The position numbers were made by a program, and so were the translations under genes. Positions 27,536 to 36,391 of a stretch of 64,000 bases of DNA are shown here, one piece after another. The stretch is from Mobilisporobacter senegalensis (lineage in GTDB: Bacteria; Bacillota; Clostridia; Lachnospirales; Lachnospiraceae), in contig NZ_RJVG01000001.1 in NCBI RefSeq assembly GCF_003752155.1, positions 1-64,000 of the forward strand, read 5' to 3'. How positions within the stretch are numbered: position 1 is the first letter of the stretch; every line of letters begins with the position of its first letter. Below the pieces are notes generated by a model. That model was not told the origin of the DNA, searched no databases, and saw nothing but the letters and a program-made list of their open reading frames with translations.

Positions 27536-27991
27536 ATGAATTATGAAACCGTTTATTTAAACTCTAAAACAGTGGTAGGGCTGGCTGCAAGAACCAAGAA
27601 CACTGATCCTGATATGACAGCTGTCATAGGTTCCTTATGGAATGATTTTTATCAAAATAGTATCTATGCTTCAATCAATAATAAGGTGAATGATAAAGCA
27701 CTGGGAATCTATTCCGACTATGAAGCCGATGCAAATGGTGAATATAATATTACTGTTGCATGTGAAGTAGAAAAAGCAGAAGAGATACCTCCGTGTACAG
27801 TTGCAAAAGTAATACCTGCCGGAAAATATGCTAAATTCCTTGTACGGGGACATATGCAAAAGGCAGTAGCGGAATTTTGGCAAAAACTTTGGGCAATGGA
27901 TCTTAACCGTGCATATACTTATGATTTTGAAGAATATCAAGATTCAAACGTGGACGAGGCTACTATTTATATCTATATAAGCATAAAATAA
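27536..27991 (+). CDS. GyrI-like/AraC-type effector-binding domain protein
   Basis: 151 residues, taken from the ATG at 27536 with AAAGAGG upstream; an open frame back to 27470 has no site. The whole chain is a single effector-binding (GyrI-like, AraC_E_bind/Cass2) domain, with KTVVGLAARTKN near the N-terminus and CTVAKVIPAGKYAKFLVRG in the second half. There is no HTH, so it would bind a small molecule, or a protein such as gyrase, rather than DNA. Its pairing with a WYL regulator occurs in many Firmicutes. Specific ligand unknown. Confidence 0.85.
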   Translation: MNYETVYLNSKTVVGLAARTKNTDPDMTAVIGSLWNDFYQNSIYASINNKVNDKALGIYSDYEADANGEYNITVACEVEKAEEIPPCTVAKVIPAGKYAKFLVRGHMQKAVAEFWQKLWAMDLNRAYTYDFEEYQDSNVDEATIYIYISIK

Positions 27992-27994
27992 AAC

Positions 27995-28066
27995 AGAAAA
28001 ACTCAATATAAATTTTAATGGATCTTAAGGATCTAAATAAAATTTATATTGAGTTTTTCTATTTTT
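27995..28066. terminator. Bidirectional terminator, 23-bp perfect stem
   Basis: The 23 bases at 27995-28017 (AGAAAAACTC...TTTTA) are an exact complement of 28038-28060, with a 20-base loop. Plus-strand readthrough ends in TTTTTCTATTTTT. It separates convergent genes. Confidence 0.9.
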
Positions 28067-28104
28067 AAGTATTCCTTTGGCAAAGCGTCATGCCTGCAAA
28101 AGCT

Positions 28105-29277
28105 CTATTCACTTCTTAAAGCATCAATAGGATTCAATTTCGCTGCCTTATTGGCTGGCATATATCCAAATGCAATACCTATAGTAGCAGATACTGTAAA
28201 TGCCAAAATGATAGAACCTGCAGATGGTACAGCACTGATCTTGAAAAGATTACCAAGCTGTATACTGCCTATTGAGCCTAAGATGATACCAATAATACCA
28301 CCGATACTGCTTATCATGGCAGCTTCTATAACAAACTGTCTCATAATATCCTTTTTCTTAGCACCCAGAGATTTACGGATACCAATTTCCTTCGTTCTCT
28401 CTACTACGGATACTAACATAATATTCATAATTCCAATCCCTGCTACTAATAGAGAGATTCCTGCTATACCATTAAGTACTCCAGTCAATACCCCCATCAT
28501 CTCTTCTACCATGTCAAGTAACTGAGTTAAACTGCTGATTTGAAATAAATCTTTATCTTTCATTACACTATATATATAATCATCTAATATTTTTTCTCCT
28601 GCTTCTACAAGTTCCGTATCAATCGCTGAGAAAGTAAAACTTGATATATCAGCAATATTAGCCATTCTTGCTGCATTTGAATATGGAATCAGAATACGAT
28701 CATCACCACTGCCTTGTTCGGAATCTCCACTCTCTTCTAAAATTCCGATAACAGTATATAACTGGCTGTTTATCTTAATAGAGTCACCAATATTAACATT
28801 CCCATCATATAATTCATCTCTGATATAAGTTCCTATAACACAGACATTGTTACGTGTTTTAATATCAGAATATTGGATGAATCTTCCTGTGGTCATTTTT
28901 AACTGATTAATATCCAGATAGTCTTCTCCAACGCCAATTACGCTGGTATCTACTGAATTGACTCCATTTTTTACTGTATAACCTGCATTTACATTAGGCG
29001 TTACAGCCTTAAAAATAGTAGGATTTTCATCTACAATATTATACATATCATCAACTTCAACATGCCTTGAACCAGTATTGGTAATTGCAACTGTTATATT
29101 GTTTGTTCCTAATTCCGAGAATTGTGACATAGTATCATCCGTAGCACCTTGCATTATTCCTGTTAAAGTAATAACAGAAGCGACACCAATAATCATGCCC
29201 AACATAGTGAGGAAAGAACGCATTCTATTACTGACAATACTTTTTATTGATAATCTAAATGCCTGCCCTATGCCCAT
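28105..29277 (-). CDS. MacB-type ABC exporter permease
   Basis: 390 residues. First helix about residues 20-42 (FLTMLGMIIGVASVITLTGIM), a periplasm-type MacB domain (about 45-260), then three C-terminal helices ending in the family signature GYMPANKAAKLNPIDALRSE. It overlaps the ATPase gene by 23 bases. Together with the ATPase and the adaptor upstream it forms a MacAB-like exporter, which in Gram-positives secretes peptides, bacteriocins or lipoproteins. The ATPase is a separate chain here, not fused as in E. coli MacB. Substrate unknown. Confidence 0.93.
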   Translation of the reverse strand: MGIGQAFRLSIKSIVSNRMRSFLTMLGMIIGVASVITLTGIMQGATDDTMSQFSELGTNNITVAITNTGSRHVEVDDMYNIVDENPTIFKAVTPNVNAGYTVKNGVNSVDTSVIGVGEDYLDINQLKMTTGRFIQYSDIKTRNNVCVIGTYIRDELYDGNVNIGDSIKINSQLYTVIGILEESGDSEQGSGDDRILIPYSNAARMANIADISSFTFSAIDTELVEAGEKILDDYIYSVMKDKDLFQISSLTQLLDMVEEMMGVLTGVLNGIAGISLLVAGIGIMNIMLVSVVERTKEIGIRKSLGAKKKDIMRQFVIEAAMISSIGGIIGIILGSIGSIQLGNLFKISAVPSAGSIILAFTVSATIGIAFGYMPANKAAKLNPIDALRSE

Positions 29278-29995
29278 GTTCTATTGTCTCCTTATATTCT
29301 TCTACTGCTCCGTCAAAAACAATCTGACCATCATGAATCTTAACTACCCTCTTTGCTTCCATGGCTATTGATTGGTCATGAGTAATAAGTACTATAGTGT
29401 TTCCCTCACTATTAAGTGTTTGTAAAAAATCTAATACTTCCCGGCTGGTTCTGGAATCTAAGGCTCCCGTTGGTTCATCTGCGAGTATAAGAGAAGGACT
29501 CCCTGCCAAAGCTCTGGCTATGGAAACTCTTTGCTGCTGACCACCGGACAGTTGATTGGGATGATTCTTCCACTTATCAGCAATTCCCACCTTTTCTAAC
29601 GCATTCATGGCTATTTCTTTTCGGTCCTTTTTACTCATACCGGAATAAATCAGCGGCAGTTCCACATTCTCAAGTATATTCACTTTAGTAAGCAGATTAT
29701 ATTGCTGAAAAATAAATCCTATGGTTTTATTTCGTACTGCTGCAAGATCATCATCTTTCATTTTACTTACATCTTGCCCCTTTAATATATATTGGCCTTC
29801 CGTAGGAACATCTAAGGCGCCAATGATATTCATGATTGTTGATTTTCCGCTTCCTGATTTCCCCACAATTGCCACAAATTCGCCATCATAAATTTTTAAG
29901 CTGATTCCATTGTTGGCTCTTACTTCTGTATTACCCATTTTATATATCTTATATATATCAATCAGTTCAATAAGAGGTGTGCTTGCATTGTCCAT
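29255..29995 (-). CDS. MacB-type ABC exporter ATPase
   Basis: 246 residues. Walker A GKSGSGKST (about 44-52), Q-loop FIFQQYNLLTK, signature LSGGQQQRVSIARA, Walker B LILADEPTGALD and H-loop LITHDQSIAM are all present. It starts with ATG at 29995, 12 bases after the adaptor gene. Compared with the first exporter's ATPase it lacks the long acidic tail. It energises the MacB permease encoded just downstream. Confidence 0.93.
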   Translation of the reverse strand: MDNASTPLIELIDIYKIYKMGNTEVRANNGISLKIYDGEFVAIVGKSGSGKSTIMNIIGALDVPTEGQYILKGQDVSKMKDDDLAAVRNKTIGFIFQQYNLLTKVNILENVELPLIYSGMSKKDRKEIAMNALEKVGIADKWKNHPNQLSGGQQQRVSIARALAGSPSLILADEPTGALDSRTSREVLDFLQTLNSEGNTIVLITHDQSIAMEAKRVVKIHDGQIVFDGAVEEYKETIEHGHRAGI

Positions 29996-30007
29996 TATAA
30001 TGCCTCC

Positions 30008-31786
30008 TTATCTGGCTGGAGCTGCACTAGCACCATCCGTACGCTGTCTTCGCTGAGATCCATCTCCCTGACCCGGACCTCCCTCAGCAGGAGCTACCAT
30101 CGCTCCTCCGGGCATCATCATTACTGTTGTGCCGCCCTGTCGTACCACATAAACTTCCTTCCCTTCCTCTAAACCGCTTTTTATCTCAATATAGTCATCG
30201 TTTGACAATCCAGTTTCAACTTTTACTTCTCTAAAACCGGCTGGTATGTCACCAACTGCTTCTTTCACTGATTCATCTTTCACATAGACTATATCGCCTC
30301 TCATTAAAGCATCTACCGGAACAGAAACTACATCCGATACACTTTCTGTAACGATCTCGCCAGTTACATTCATACCTGGAAGCAAATTACCTGGTTCTTT
30401 AATTTCCACTGTCACAGGATACTGTGTTACGCCACCATTAGTAGTACTTTGAAGACTGATATTCGTAACGAAACCTGTGATTTTAGCATCCGGAAGAGCA
30501 TCTGCAGTTATTTTAACTTCCTGACCCACTTTCACACTCATAATATCTAATTCATCAATAGACATCTTAAAGACTAAAGCCGATAGATCATAGATGGTGC
30601 AAAGAGAATTTGTCATATTTGCAGCTCTGATTTTGTCACCTACCAATGCATTTTTAGTGATGATCTGCCCAGAGATTGGTGCCGTAACATTATAATCAGC
30701 CAAAGCATCTATTTGCTCTTCTAATGATTTTTCTGCATCTTCTACATTATCCCTGGCATTGTCTACTCCATCCTTGGCATTATCTACAGTTTTCTGGTAT
30801 GTCTCTAACTGATCATCAATGGAATCATTATCAAGTGATGCAATAACAGACCCTTTTTTAACTCTGTCCCCTTCGTCAACACTTAACTTACTGATTTCAC
30901 CGCTATTATCTGCCACTATAACAGAATCTTCAATTGCCTTAAATGTACCTACTCCACTGCTTGATATATTACCAACTAAAGCAGATGCATTTGTTTCCAG
31001 CGTAATCCCGCCTGGGTTTTTAACTTTTATGGTAACATCTTTAACAACACGGTTACCTGTTAATACTTTTTCAAGGGAACTCACTTTTGTAATAGTTCCT
31101 TTTAATGTTTCACTGCTTCCATCTATCTCCACTACGGCTGATTTATTCACCCAGCTTTTTTTTACATCGGCAGAACTAAATGGTACAGTCAATAACATAT
31201 AGCTGTTATCATATATTTTAGCTATTTGAGTCCCTGCTTGAATCTTACTGCCTTCTTCTATAAGCAGTTCCGTAATGATCCCATCCTTGTCAGATTTAAC
31301 TGCATAATCTCCAAGGTCATCCAAAGCATCTTGATAATCCTCATCTGCTTTCCCTTTTTCTTCAAGAGCTTTTTCATAATTTCTCTTTGCACGTTCTACA
31401 TTCGTTTTTGCTGACTCGATCTTAGTATCTAAATCTTCGGTGGTTATTTTATAAAGGATATCTCCTTCTTTTATTTGTTCACCCTCTTCAAAATCAGCGG
31501 CAATCACTTCACCATCCACTAATGTAGTTACTTCATAAGTATTAAGTGGTTCTATTGTTCCAGAGGAAGACAAAACTTTTTCTATATCCCTTTTTTCAGA
31601 AACTTCTGTTACGATAGCATCTTTCTGCATTTGCTCAAATTTACTTTTTGCTATATTAGATAAAATCGTTATGCCACCAATAATTACTGTAAGGATAATA
31701 GCAAGGACTCTGACCCATTTCCTTGAAAATATTTTTTTAATAATTCCTATGAACTTCTTACCTATATTTTTAAATATGTCACTCAT
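30008..31786 (-). CDS. MacA/HlyD-family adaptor with tandem duplicated lipoyl modules
   Basis: 592 residues, longer than MacA (about 370-400). One membrane helix near residues 25-48, then a barrel-sandwich half (LVDGEVIAADFEEGEQIKEGDILY), a helical hairpin (about 120-155), its closing half, and then a second barrel-sandwich (ADNSGEISKLSVDEGDRVKKGSVIA) with another helical hairpin (about 330-370) before the beta-barrel and membrane-proximal domains. The C-terminal 40 residues are Met/Gly/Pro-rich and disordered-looking. The duplication is visible at sequence level. It links the MacB pair to the SLH protein encoded 18 bases upstream. Confidence 0.85.
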   Translation of the reverse strand: MSDIFKNIGKKFIGIIKKIFSRKWVRVLAIILTVIIGGITILSNIAKSKFEQMQKDAIVTEVSEKRDIEKVLSSSGTIEPLNTYEVTTLVDGEVIAADFEEGEQIKEGDILYKITTEDLDTKIESAKTNVERAKRNYEKALEEKGKADEDYQDALDDLGDYAVKSDKDGIITELLIEEGSKIQAGTQIAKIYDNSYMLLTVPFSSADVKKSWVNKSAVVEIDGSSETLKGTITKVSSLEKVLTGNRVVKDVTIKVKNPGGITLETNASALVGNISSSGVGTFKAIEDSVIVADNSGEISKLSVDEGDRVKKGSVIASLDNDSIDDQLETYQKTVDNAKDGVDNARDNVEDAEKSLEEQIDALADYNVTAPISGQIITKNALVGDKIRAANMTNSLCTIYDLSALVFKMSIDELDIMSVKVGQEVKITADALPDAKITGFVTNISLQSTTNGGVTQYPVTVEIKEPGNLLPGMNVTGEIVTESVSDVVSVPVDALMRGDIVYVKDESVKEAVGDIPAGFREVKVETGLSNDDYIEIKSGLEEGKEVYVVRQGGTTVMMMPGGAMVAPAEGGPGQGDGSQRRQRTDGASAAPAR

Positions 31787-31804
31787 GCCTATTTCCTTTC
31801 TTGT

Positions 31805-33688
31805 CTATTGTCTCCGCTGAGCTACTATAATCCTGATTCTTCCGCCGGATATTGTGGCTTCATCGTAATAAGCATATAAATTATATTTATTTAAATCTGA
31901 TACTTTCGAAAGCGTTGTCTTATAATATTTGGATGAATTCAGTAAGTATACATCAACTTCATCCGCCATAATATATTCCTGACCATATGATTTTATCTTC
32001 ATTCCATTTATCGATGAAATAAATGTATTTGATAAATTCTTAATTGATTCAATCGTATTTCCATTAAAATCAAACTTACAAACTCCTTTATTAACGCCTC
32101 CTATGTTTTCATTTGTTGTATATGTACTTTCTACGCCATCTATCATACATTGATAAGAAGATGTTAATTGATTCAAATTATTTATATTTGCAGTAGTGTC
32201 AATTAAAATACCGTAACTTGAAAGATCACCTGTAACATCGTCTAATATAAGTTCCTGAATTTCTTCATTTCCATTTAAAGAATAATATAATATGTTACTT
32301 GCATATAAGTGCATACCTGCTAATCTGCTGCTAGGAATCTTTATGTATTCCTGCTTTTTAACATCCAGAATTCTCACATCATTTGCAATGATACGTCCAC
32401 CGACTACGCTGCCGTCTGAGCTGATATCTCCACTGATATCCCCTGCATATCTGTCATATTTACTGATACTTGCTTTACCATCACTATAACTTACAAATAG
32501 AATTTCTCCTGGTACATAATCATCCTTATCTCCCTGATATTCTACTTCTAATTTACGTCCGGAAGAATCTACTAAGGTCACGAACGAGCTTGTATATACT
32601 GACCCATTAATTCCATCTGTAAGCTTTTCTGATGTTTCCAGAACAACACCACCGATTTTAGCATTGTATTCACCCTCACTCAAAACACCAACCACCGTGT
32701 CATCTTTACCTAAAAGCAATGTAATTGCGTCTCCAATTTTTACATCTCCAAGAGTTGAAAATTCATAAGACATTTCTTTTGTTCCTAATGTATATGTAGA
32801 ACCTGCTATTGTAATTTCAGTAGGATTTAATCTGCTTGGAGAAACTTCCTTAAGAATACCAGTTACTTTCTCACTGTATGCCCACACTGTTTTCAAATTT
32901 TTTGAATAATAAATAACATCATGAATCTCAATGGAATTCTTATCACTGATTACATCATTTCTATAGTATTTTACTGCTGTAAAGGGTAATGTACTGCTCC
33001 AACTTATGCTGGCAATAATAGGGCCATCCATTTCTTTATTCACCAGTTTCAAATAATCTAATTCCCCATCTGCATCCAATGCATAGCCTAATGTTGTTGC
33101 ATATACCGTAGTATTATCTTTCATAGTTGAAACAAGCGTATTGTAAAAAAGATTGGCACAATCAGCTCTATTTAAACTTTCATTTTTTGTTTTAGAAATA
33201 TTCTCATCTAAATCTTTAGAGGTATACAATGACATTTTCCCTGCATTTTTATTTGTGGCAAAATCCTCATTCGTATAGCCAAGTATTGCTACAATTCCAT
33301 TGACAGCTTCTTGTAATGTTATGTTTTTATTAGGTTTGAAATTACCGTCTATATATCCGGTCATCCATCCTTGTGTTATGGCAAATTCAATATATCCGGC
33401 TCCTTCAAATTTACTTGTCACATCTTTAAATAAAGATATGCTGGTAGTTGCACCAACGGTATCTTTATATTTTGATAGATTCACAAGCATTTGTGCAAAC
33501 TCGGCTCTTGTAACCGGATCCTGTGAACTCCCATTTGTTTGGCCTTCGGTATTCATAATCCCTAATACATCAATCACCTGATTTGCATATGCTGCATCAT
33601 GTGTTTTGGCTCTTACTACTGTATTAGCTGGAATGAAGGTAGAAAGCATAGCTATTGCCAACAGGAAAGCTAATATTTTTTTCTTCAT
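31805..33688 (-). CDS. S-layer homology (SLH) domain surface protein
   Basis: 627 residues. Signal peptide about 1-27, then SLH repeats: about 30-72 (VIDVLGIMN...VTRAEFAQMLVNL), 85-138 (FKDVTSKFEGAGYIEFAITQGWMTGYIDGNFKPNKNITLQEAV), and a third weaker one near 145-195. SLH domains bind pyruvylated wall polymer. The rest is an unrecognised beta-rich region with repeated Gly/Ser/Thr-rich strands. It is first in the operon with adaptor, ATPase and permease, so it may be a surface anchor for the exporter. A TTGTTA/TAAGAT promoter precedes it at 33724-33752. Confidence 0.88.
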   Translation of the reverse strand: MKKKILAFLLAIAMLSTFIPANTVVRAKTHDAAYANQVIDVLGIMNTEGQTNGSSQDPVTRAEFAQMLVNLSKYKDTVGATTSISLFKDVTSKFEGAGYIEFAITQGWMTGYIDGNFKPNKNITLQEAVNGIVAILGYTNEDFATNKNAGKMSLYTSKDLDENISKTKNESLNRADCANLFYNTLVSTMKDNTTVYATTLGYALDADGELDYLKLVNKEMDGPIIASISWSSTLPFTAVKYYRNDVISDKNSIEIHDVIYYSKNLKTVWAYSEKVTGILKEVSPSRLNPTEITIAGSTYTLGTKEMSYEFSTLGDVKIGDAITLLLGKDDTVVGVLSEGEYNAKIGGVVLETSEKLTDGINGSVYTSSFVTLVDSSGRKLEVEYQGDKDDYVPGEILFVSYSDGKASISKYDRYAGDISGDISSDGSVVGGRIIANDVRILDVKKQEYIKIPSSRLAGMHLYASNILYYSLNGNEEIQELILDDVTGDLSSYGILIDTTANINNLNQLTSSYQCMIDGVESTYTTNENIGGVNKGVCKFDFNGNTIESIKNLSNTFISSINGMKIKSYGQEYIMADEVDVYLLNSSKYYKTTLSKVSDLNKYNLYAYYDEATISGGRIRIIVAQRRQ

Positions 33689-33723
33689 AGTACATTCTCC
33701 TTTTTTTGGTATTACATTGCTAT

Positions 33724-33752
33724 ATCTTACTATAGATTATAATTTTTAACAA
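33724..33752 (-). promoter_or_regulatory. Promoter of the SLH/MacAB operon
   Basis: Minus-strand TTGTTA (33752-33747) and TAAGAT (33729-33724) are separated by 17 bases. An AAGGAG site and ATG at 33688 follow. Confidence 0.6.
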
Positions 33753-33806
33753 TGTATATTATGTGAAAAATATATGAATTATCTGTGAAAAAACTATCTT
33801 TTATTC

Positions 33807-33842
33807 TAATAAAAATCTAATCAATTTTTAATAAAATCTAAT
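33807..33842. repeat. Direct repeat upstream of the SLH operon promoter
   Basis: TAATAAAAATCTAAT (33807-33821) and TAATAAAATCTAAT (33829-33842) start 22 bases apart, about two helical turns. They lie about 55-90 bases upstream of the -35, fitting an activator site. Confidence 0.4.
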
Positions 33843-33854
33843 TTTCTTCCATTA

Positions 33855-33913
33855 AAAAAGAAAAACCGAGGCTGTTATAAGATCGAAATGGGACAGCCCC
33901 AGTTTTTCTTTTT
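33855..33913 (-). terminator. Terminator after the antiporter gene
   Basis: A long stem pairs 33855-33875 with 33893-33913 with one mismatch (CCGAGG against CCCCAG). Minus-strand readthrough ends in TTTTTCTTTTTT. Confidence 0.9.
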
Positions 33914-33923
33914 ATGAAATAAA

Positions 33924-35153
33924 TTATGCGCTTAATTTAGATACTTCGTTATTATTCTTTTTTACAATATTCTTTTTTGTTTTAAATGCTATTTTTAGAA
34001 GAATAGGAGATATGATTGTTGTAGCTACCACAACAATTATAACCGGTCCAAATAAAGCGCTGGACATTAATCCCAGGGCTGCCCCCTTACTTGCCACAAT
34101 CAGTGCGACCTCACCTCTGGAGACCATTCCGCTCCCTATCTGAATACTTTCTTTATTCGAAAACGAACAAATTTTTGCCCCTAATCCACAACCAATTATC
34201 TTAGTAATAATTGCAACAAATACTAATAGGATGGAGAATAATATAATAGCAAATGTCATCTTGGGTAGTTCCACCTTAAGTCCAATACTGGCAAAAAAGA
34301 TTGGGGATAATAGAACATAAGATACTGTTTCAAATTTATTGGAAATAAATTTAGACGACTTGGAATTTGACAAAACCAATCCTGCAATATATGCACCAGT
34401 AATATCAGCAACTCCAAAGAATACTTCTGAGGAATATGCCATCAACAGACAAAAAACAAAAGCTAAAATAACAAATCTGCGCAGATCTCTTTGATATCTG
34501 CTTCTAATCTTGTGAAAAATAAAATAGAACACATACCCTGCTATAATAGCAAAAACAAAAAATGCGAATATTTTAAACAATACAGCTCCCACATTTACAG
34601 CTGTATCTGCAAGACTTGTTATAATTGTAAGAGCAATAATCCCAAGTATATCATCAATAATCGCAGCCCCAAGGATTGCATTCCCTACATTTGTATTTAA
34701 TTTACCTAATTCTTTTAAAGTTTCTACAGTAATACTAACAGATGTTGCAGTTAATATAACTCCTATAAATATATTTTGTAAAAATATATTTGCAGAGGCA
34801 TTTGAATCAATAATCCCAGGTTTATTAAAAATGTACGCTATTGCAAATCCACCAACCAGAGGAACGATAACGCCTAAAATCGCAATAATAAGTGATGCTT
34901 TTCCAGTTTTTTTTAATTCTCCAATATCTGATTCAAGTCCAGCCGCAAACATTAATAAAATTACGCCAACTTCTGATAGTGAAATAATAAATTCCGTTTC
35001 ATTTAACACATTAAGCATAGCAGGTCCTAATAATAATCCTGCAAGAAGTGCACCCACTACCTGAGGCATTTTAAATTTTTTTGTTACAAGACCTAACACT
35101 TTCGTACTTAGTAAAATTAAAGCTAAGTCCAATAAAAACTTATAAGATTCCAT
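33924..35153 (-). CDS. CPA2-family cation/proton antiporter (KefB/NapA-like)
   Basis: 409 residues with about 12 membrane helices and no cytosolic domain. Residues near the start (VVGALLAGLLLGPAMLN) and the ISLSEVGVILLMFAAGLESDIGELKK segment match the NhaA-fold CPA2 type, as does AAIIDDILGIIALTI (the functional double-Asp motif, about 165-180). There is no TrkA-N domain, so it resembles NapA rather than the full KefB. It should exchange Na+ or K+ for H+ at the membrane. It has its own promoter candidate at 35223-35251 and AAAGGA site. Confidence 0.9.
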   Translation of the reverse strand: MESYKFLLDLALILLSTKVLGLVTKKFKMPQVVGALLAGLLLGPAMLNVLNETEFIISLSEVGVILLMFAAGLESDIGELKKTGKASLIIAILGVIVPLVGGFAIAYIFNKPGIIDSNASANIFLQNIFIGVILTATSVSITVETLKELGKLNTNVGNAILGAAIIDDILGIIALTIITSLADTAVNVGAVLFKIFAFFVFAIIAGYVFYFIFHKIRSRYQRDLRRFVILAFVFCLLMAYSSEVFFGVADITGAYIAGLVLSNSKSSKFISNKFETVSYVLLSPIFFASIGLKVELPKMTFAIILFSILLVFVAIITKIIGCGLGAKICSFSNKESIQIGSGMVSRGEVALIVASKGAALGLMSSALFGPVIIVVVATTIISPILLKIAFKTKKNIVKKNNNEVSKLSA

Positions 35154-35222
35154 AATAATTCCTTTCAGTATATATTACATCACTTTTTGTTATAAAAACA
35201 ATTTTGTTCCCAACAATTTATA

Positions 35223-35251
35223 ATATTACCCCCATTGCTTTTTTAAATCAA
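35223..35251 (-). promoter_or_regulatory. Candidate promoter of the antiporter gene; 35154-35493 gap
   Basis: TTGATT (35251-35246) and TAATAT (35228-35223) on the minus strand have a 17-base spacer. AATAGGATTT appears twice at 35250 and 35300 (50 bases apart). Apart from this and the terminator at 35442-35488, no gene or riboswitch was recognised in the 340-base gap. Confidence 0.45.
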
Positions 35252-35441
35252 TAGGATTTTTATACGTTTACGTTATAAATTTAACTATTACTTTGTATAA
35301 ATAGGATTTATTACATAATACCTGCAATGGACCTTGTGCTAATATCATACATATGAGCTGTTTTATCTATTAATTACTTAGATATATATTTAACATAAAG
35401 TAAAAATATTTCTACATATTTATTCTGAAATAGACAGATAG

Positions 35442-35488
35442 AAAAAATAGATATGCTAATGGCTAATAATAACCTAACATACCTATTT
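35442..35488 (-). terminator. Terminator of the GH4/PfkB operon
   Basis: Minus-strand AAATAGGTATG pairs with CATATCTATTT, with one mismatch, then TTTTTT. It lies 6 bases after the kinase stop. Confidence 0.7.
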
Positions 35489-35493
35489 CTATA

Positions 35494-36390
35494 TCACAAT
35501 TTCTCAGCAATTTTTAACAGTTCTTCTTCATTCACATAGCTTGTAAGGCATCCCATACCCTGTACACAGGTTCCACCCGTTATATTTCCAAAAAGAATGG
35601 CATCTTTCACGGAATAATCATGGTATAAACCATAAATAAATCCACTTAAGAATGCATCTCCTGCTCCAGTTGCATCTGTGATCTTTATATCTTTTAGTGG
35701 GGGTATGATATAGGAACATTCTCCCTCCAGGCACATGCATCCATCTTTATCCAGCTTAATAATTACGTTTTTAAAATATTTCTTTAATTTTTCAGCTGCC
35801 TCCATAACATTACCTGAGTTTGTAATCTTAAGGGCTTCCTTTTGATTCGGTGTGAAATAATCTGCAAGTTCAAGATAATCAGAATATTTCTCCAGGGACA
35901 TTTCTTCATCCCAGCCCACATCAAAAATAAGCTTCGTACCATCCTCTTTTAAGCGCCTATAAACCTCCAGATAGCCTATATGCATATCTGCTATTTTAGC
36001 ACCTTTTAATTTTTGATATATACTTTCCTGATCTGATTTTGTAATCTCAGGCCTATCGCTAAAAGAGATGAAAGTACGATCTCTTTTCGTAGTTATGATA
36101 GATGTTATGGTAAGTGGAATCCCATTTCCCTTATACATATTATAATATTTCGTATTATAATGATCTAATTGCTCTTTTGCATAATTGGAGAACATATCAT
36201 TCCCTAAAAATGTACAGAACTTTGTAGGGACACCTAATCTTGACAGATTCACCATGGTTGCCGGTATCCCTCCCCCCAGCTGTATATCAAACTTTTCTGA
36301 ATATACTTCTTCTCCTTCATTTGGTACATTCTTTATTCCAGAATATAGTATATCTACATTAATCATTCCTACTCCGGATACAAAGCCCAT
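35494..36390 (-). CDS. PfkB-family sugar kinase
   Basis: 298 residues from the ATG at 36390, with AAGGGTGG as site and only 1 base between the GH4 stop and this start; the frame's first ATG at 36420 has none. The N-terminal domain has GVGMINVDILYSG and DIQLGGGIPATMVN; the C-terminal end has TGAGDAFLSGFIYGL, with catalytic Asp245. This is ribokinase/fructokinase-like. Being cotranscribed with a GH4 glycosidase and a sugar ABC importer, it probably phosphorylates the imported sugar or the released monosaccharide. Substrate unknown. Confidence 0.88.
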   Translation of the reverse strand: MGFVSGVGMINVDILYSGIKNVPNEGEEVYSEKFDIQLGGGIPATMVNLSRLGVPTKFCTFLGNDMFSNYAKEQLDHYNTKYYNMYKGNGIPLTITSIITTKRDRTFISFSDRPEITKSDQESIYQKLKGAKIADMHIGYLEVYRRLKEDGTKLIFDVGWDEEMSLEKYSDYLELADYFTPNQKEALKITNSGNVMEAAEKLKKYFKNVIIKLDKDGCMCLEGECSYIIPPLKDIKITDATGAGDAFLSGFIYGLYHDYSVKDAILFGNITGGTCVQGMGCLTSYVNEEELLKIAEKL

Positions 36391-36391
36391 T

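Noticed and set aside
28049-28525. 158-codon plus-strand frame
   Set aside because: Overlaps the bidirectional terminator and the MacB permease; hydrophobic shadow of that gene.
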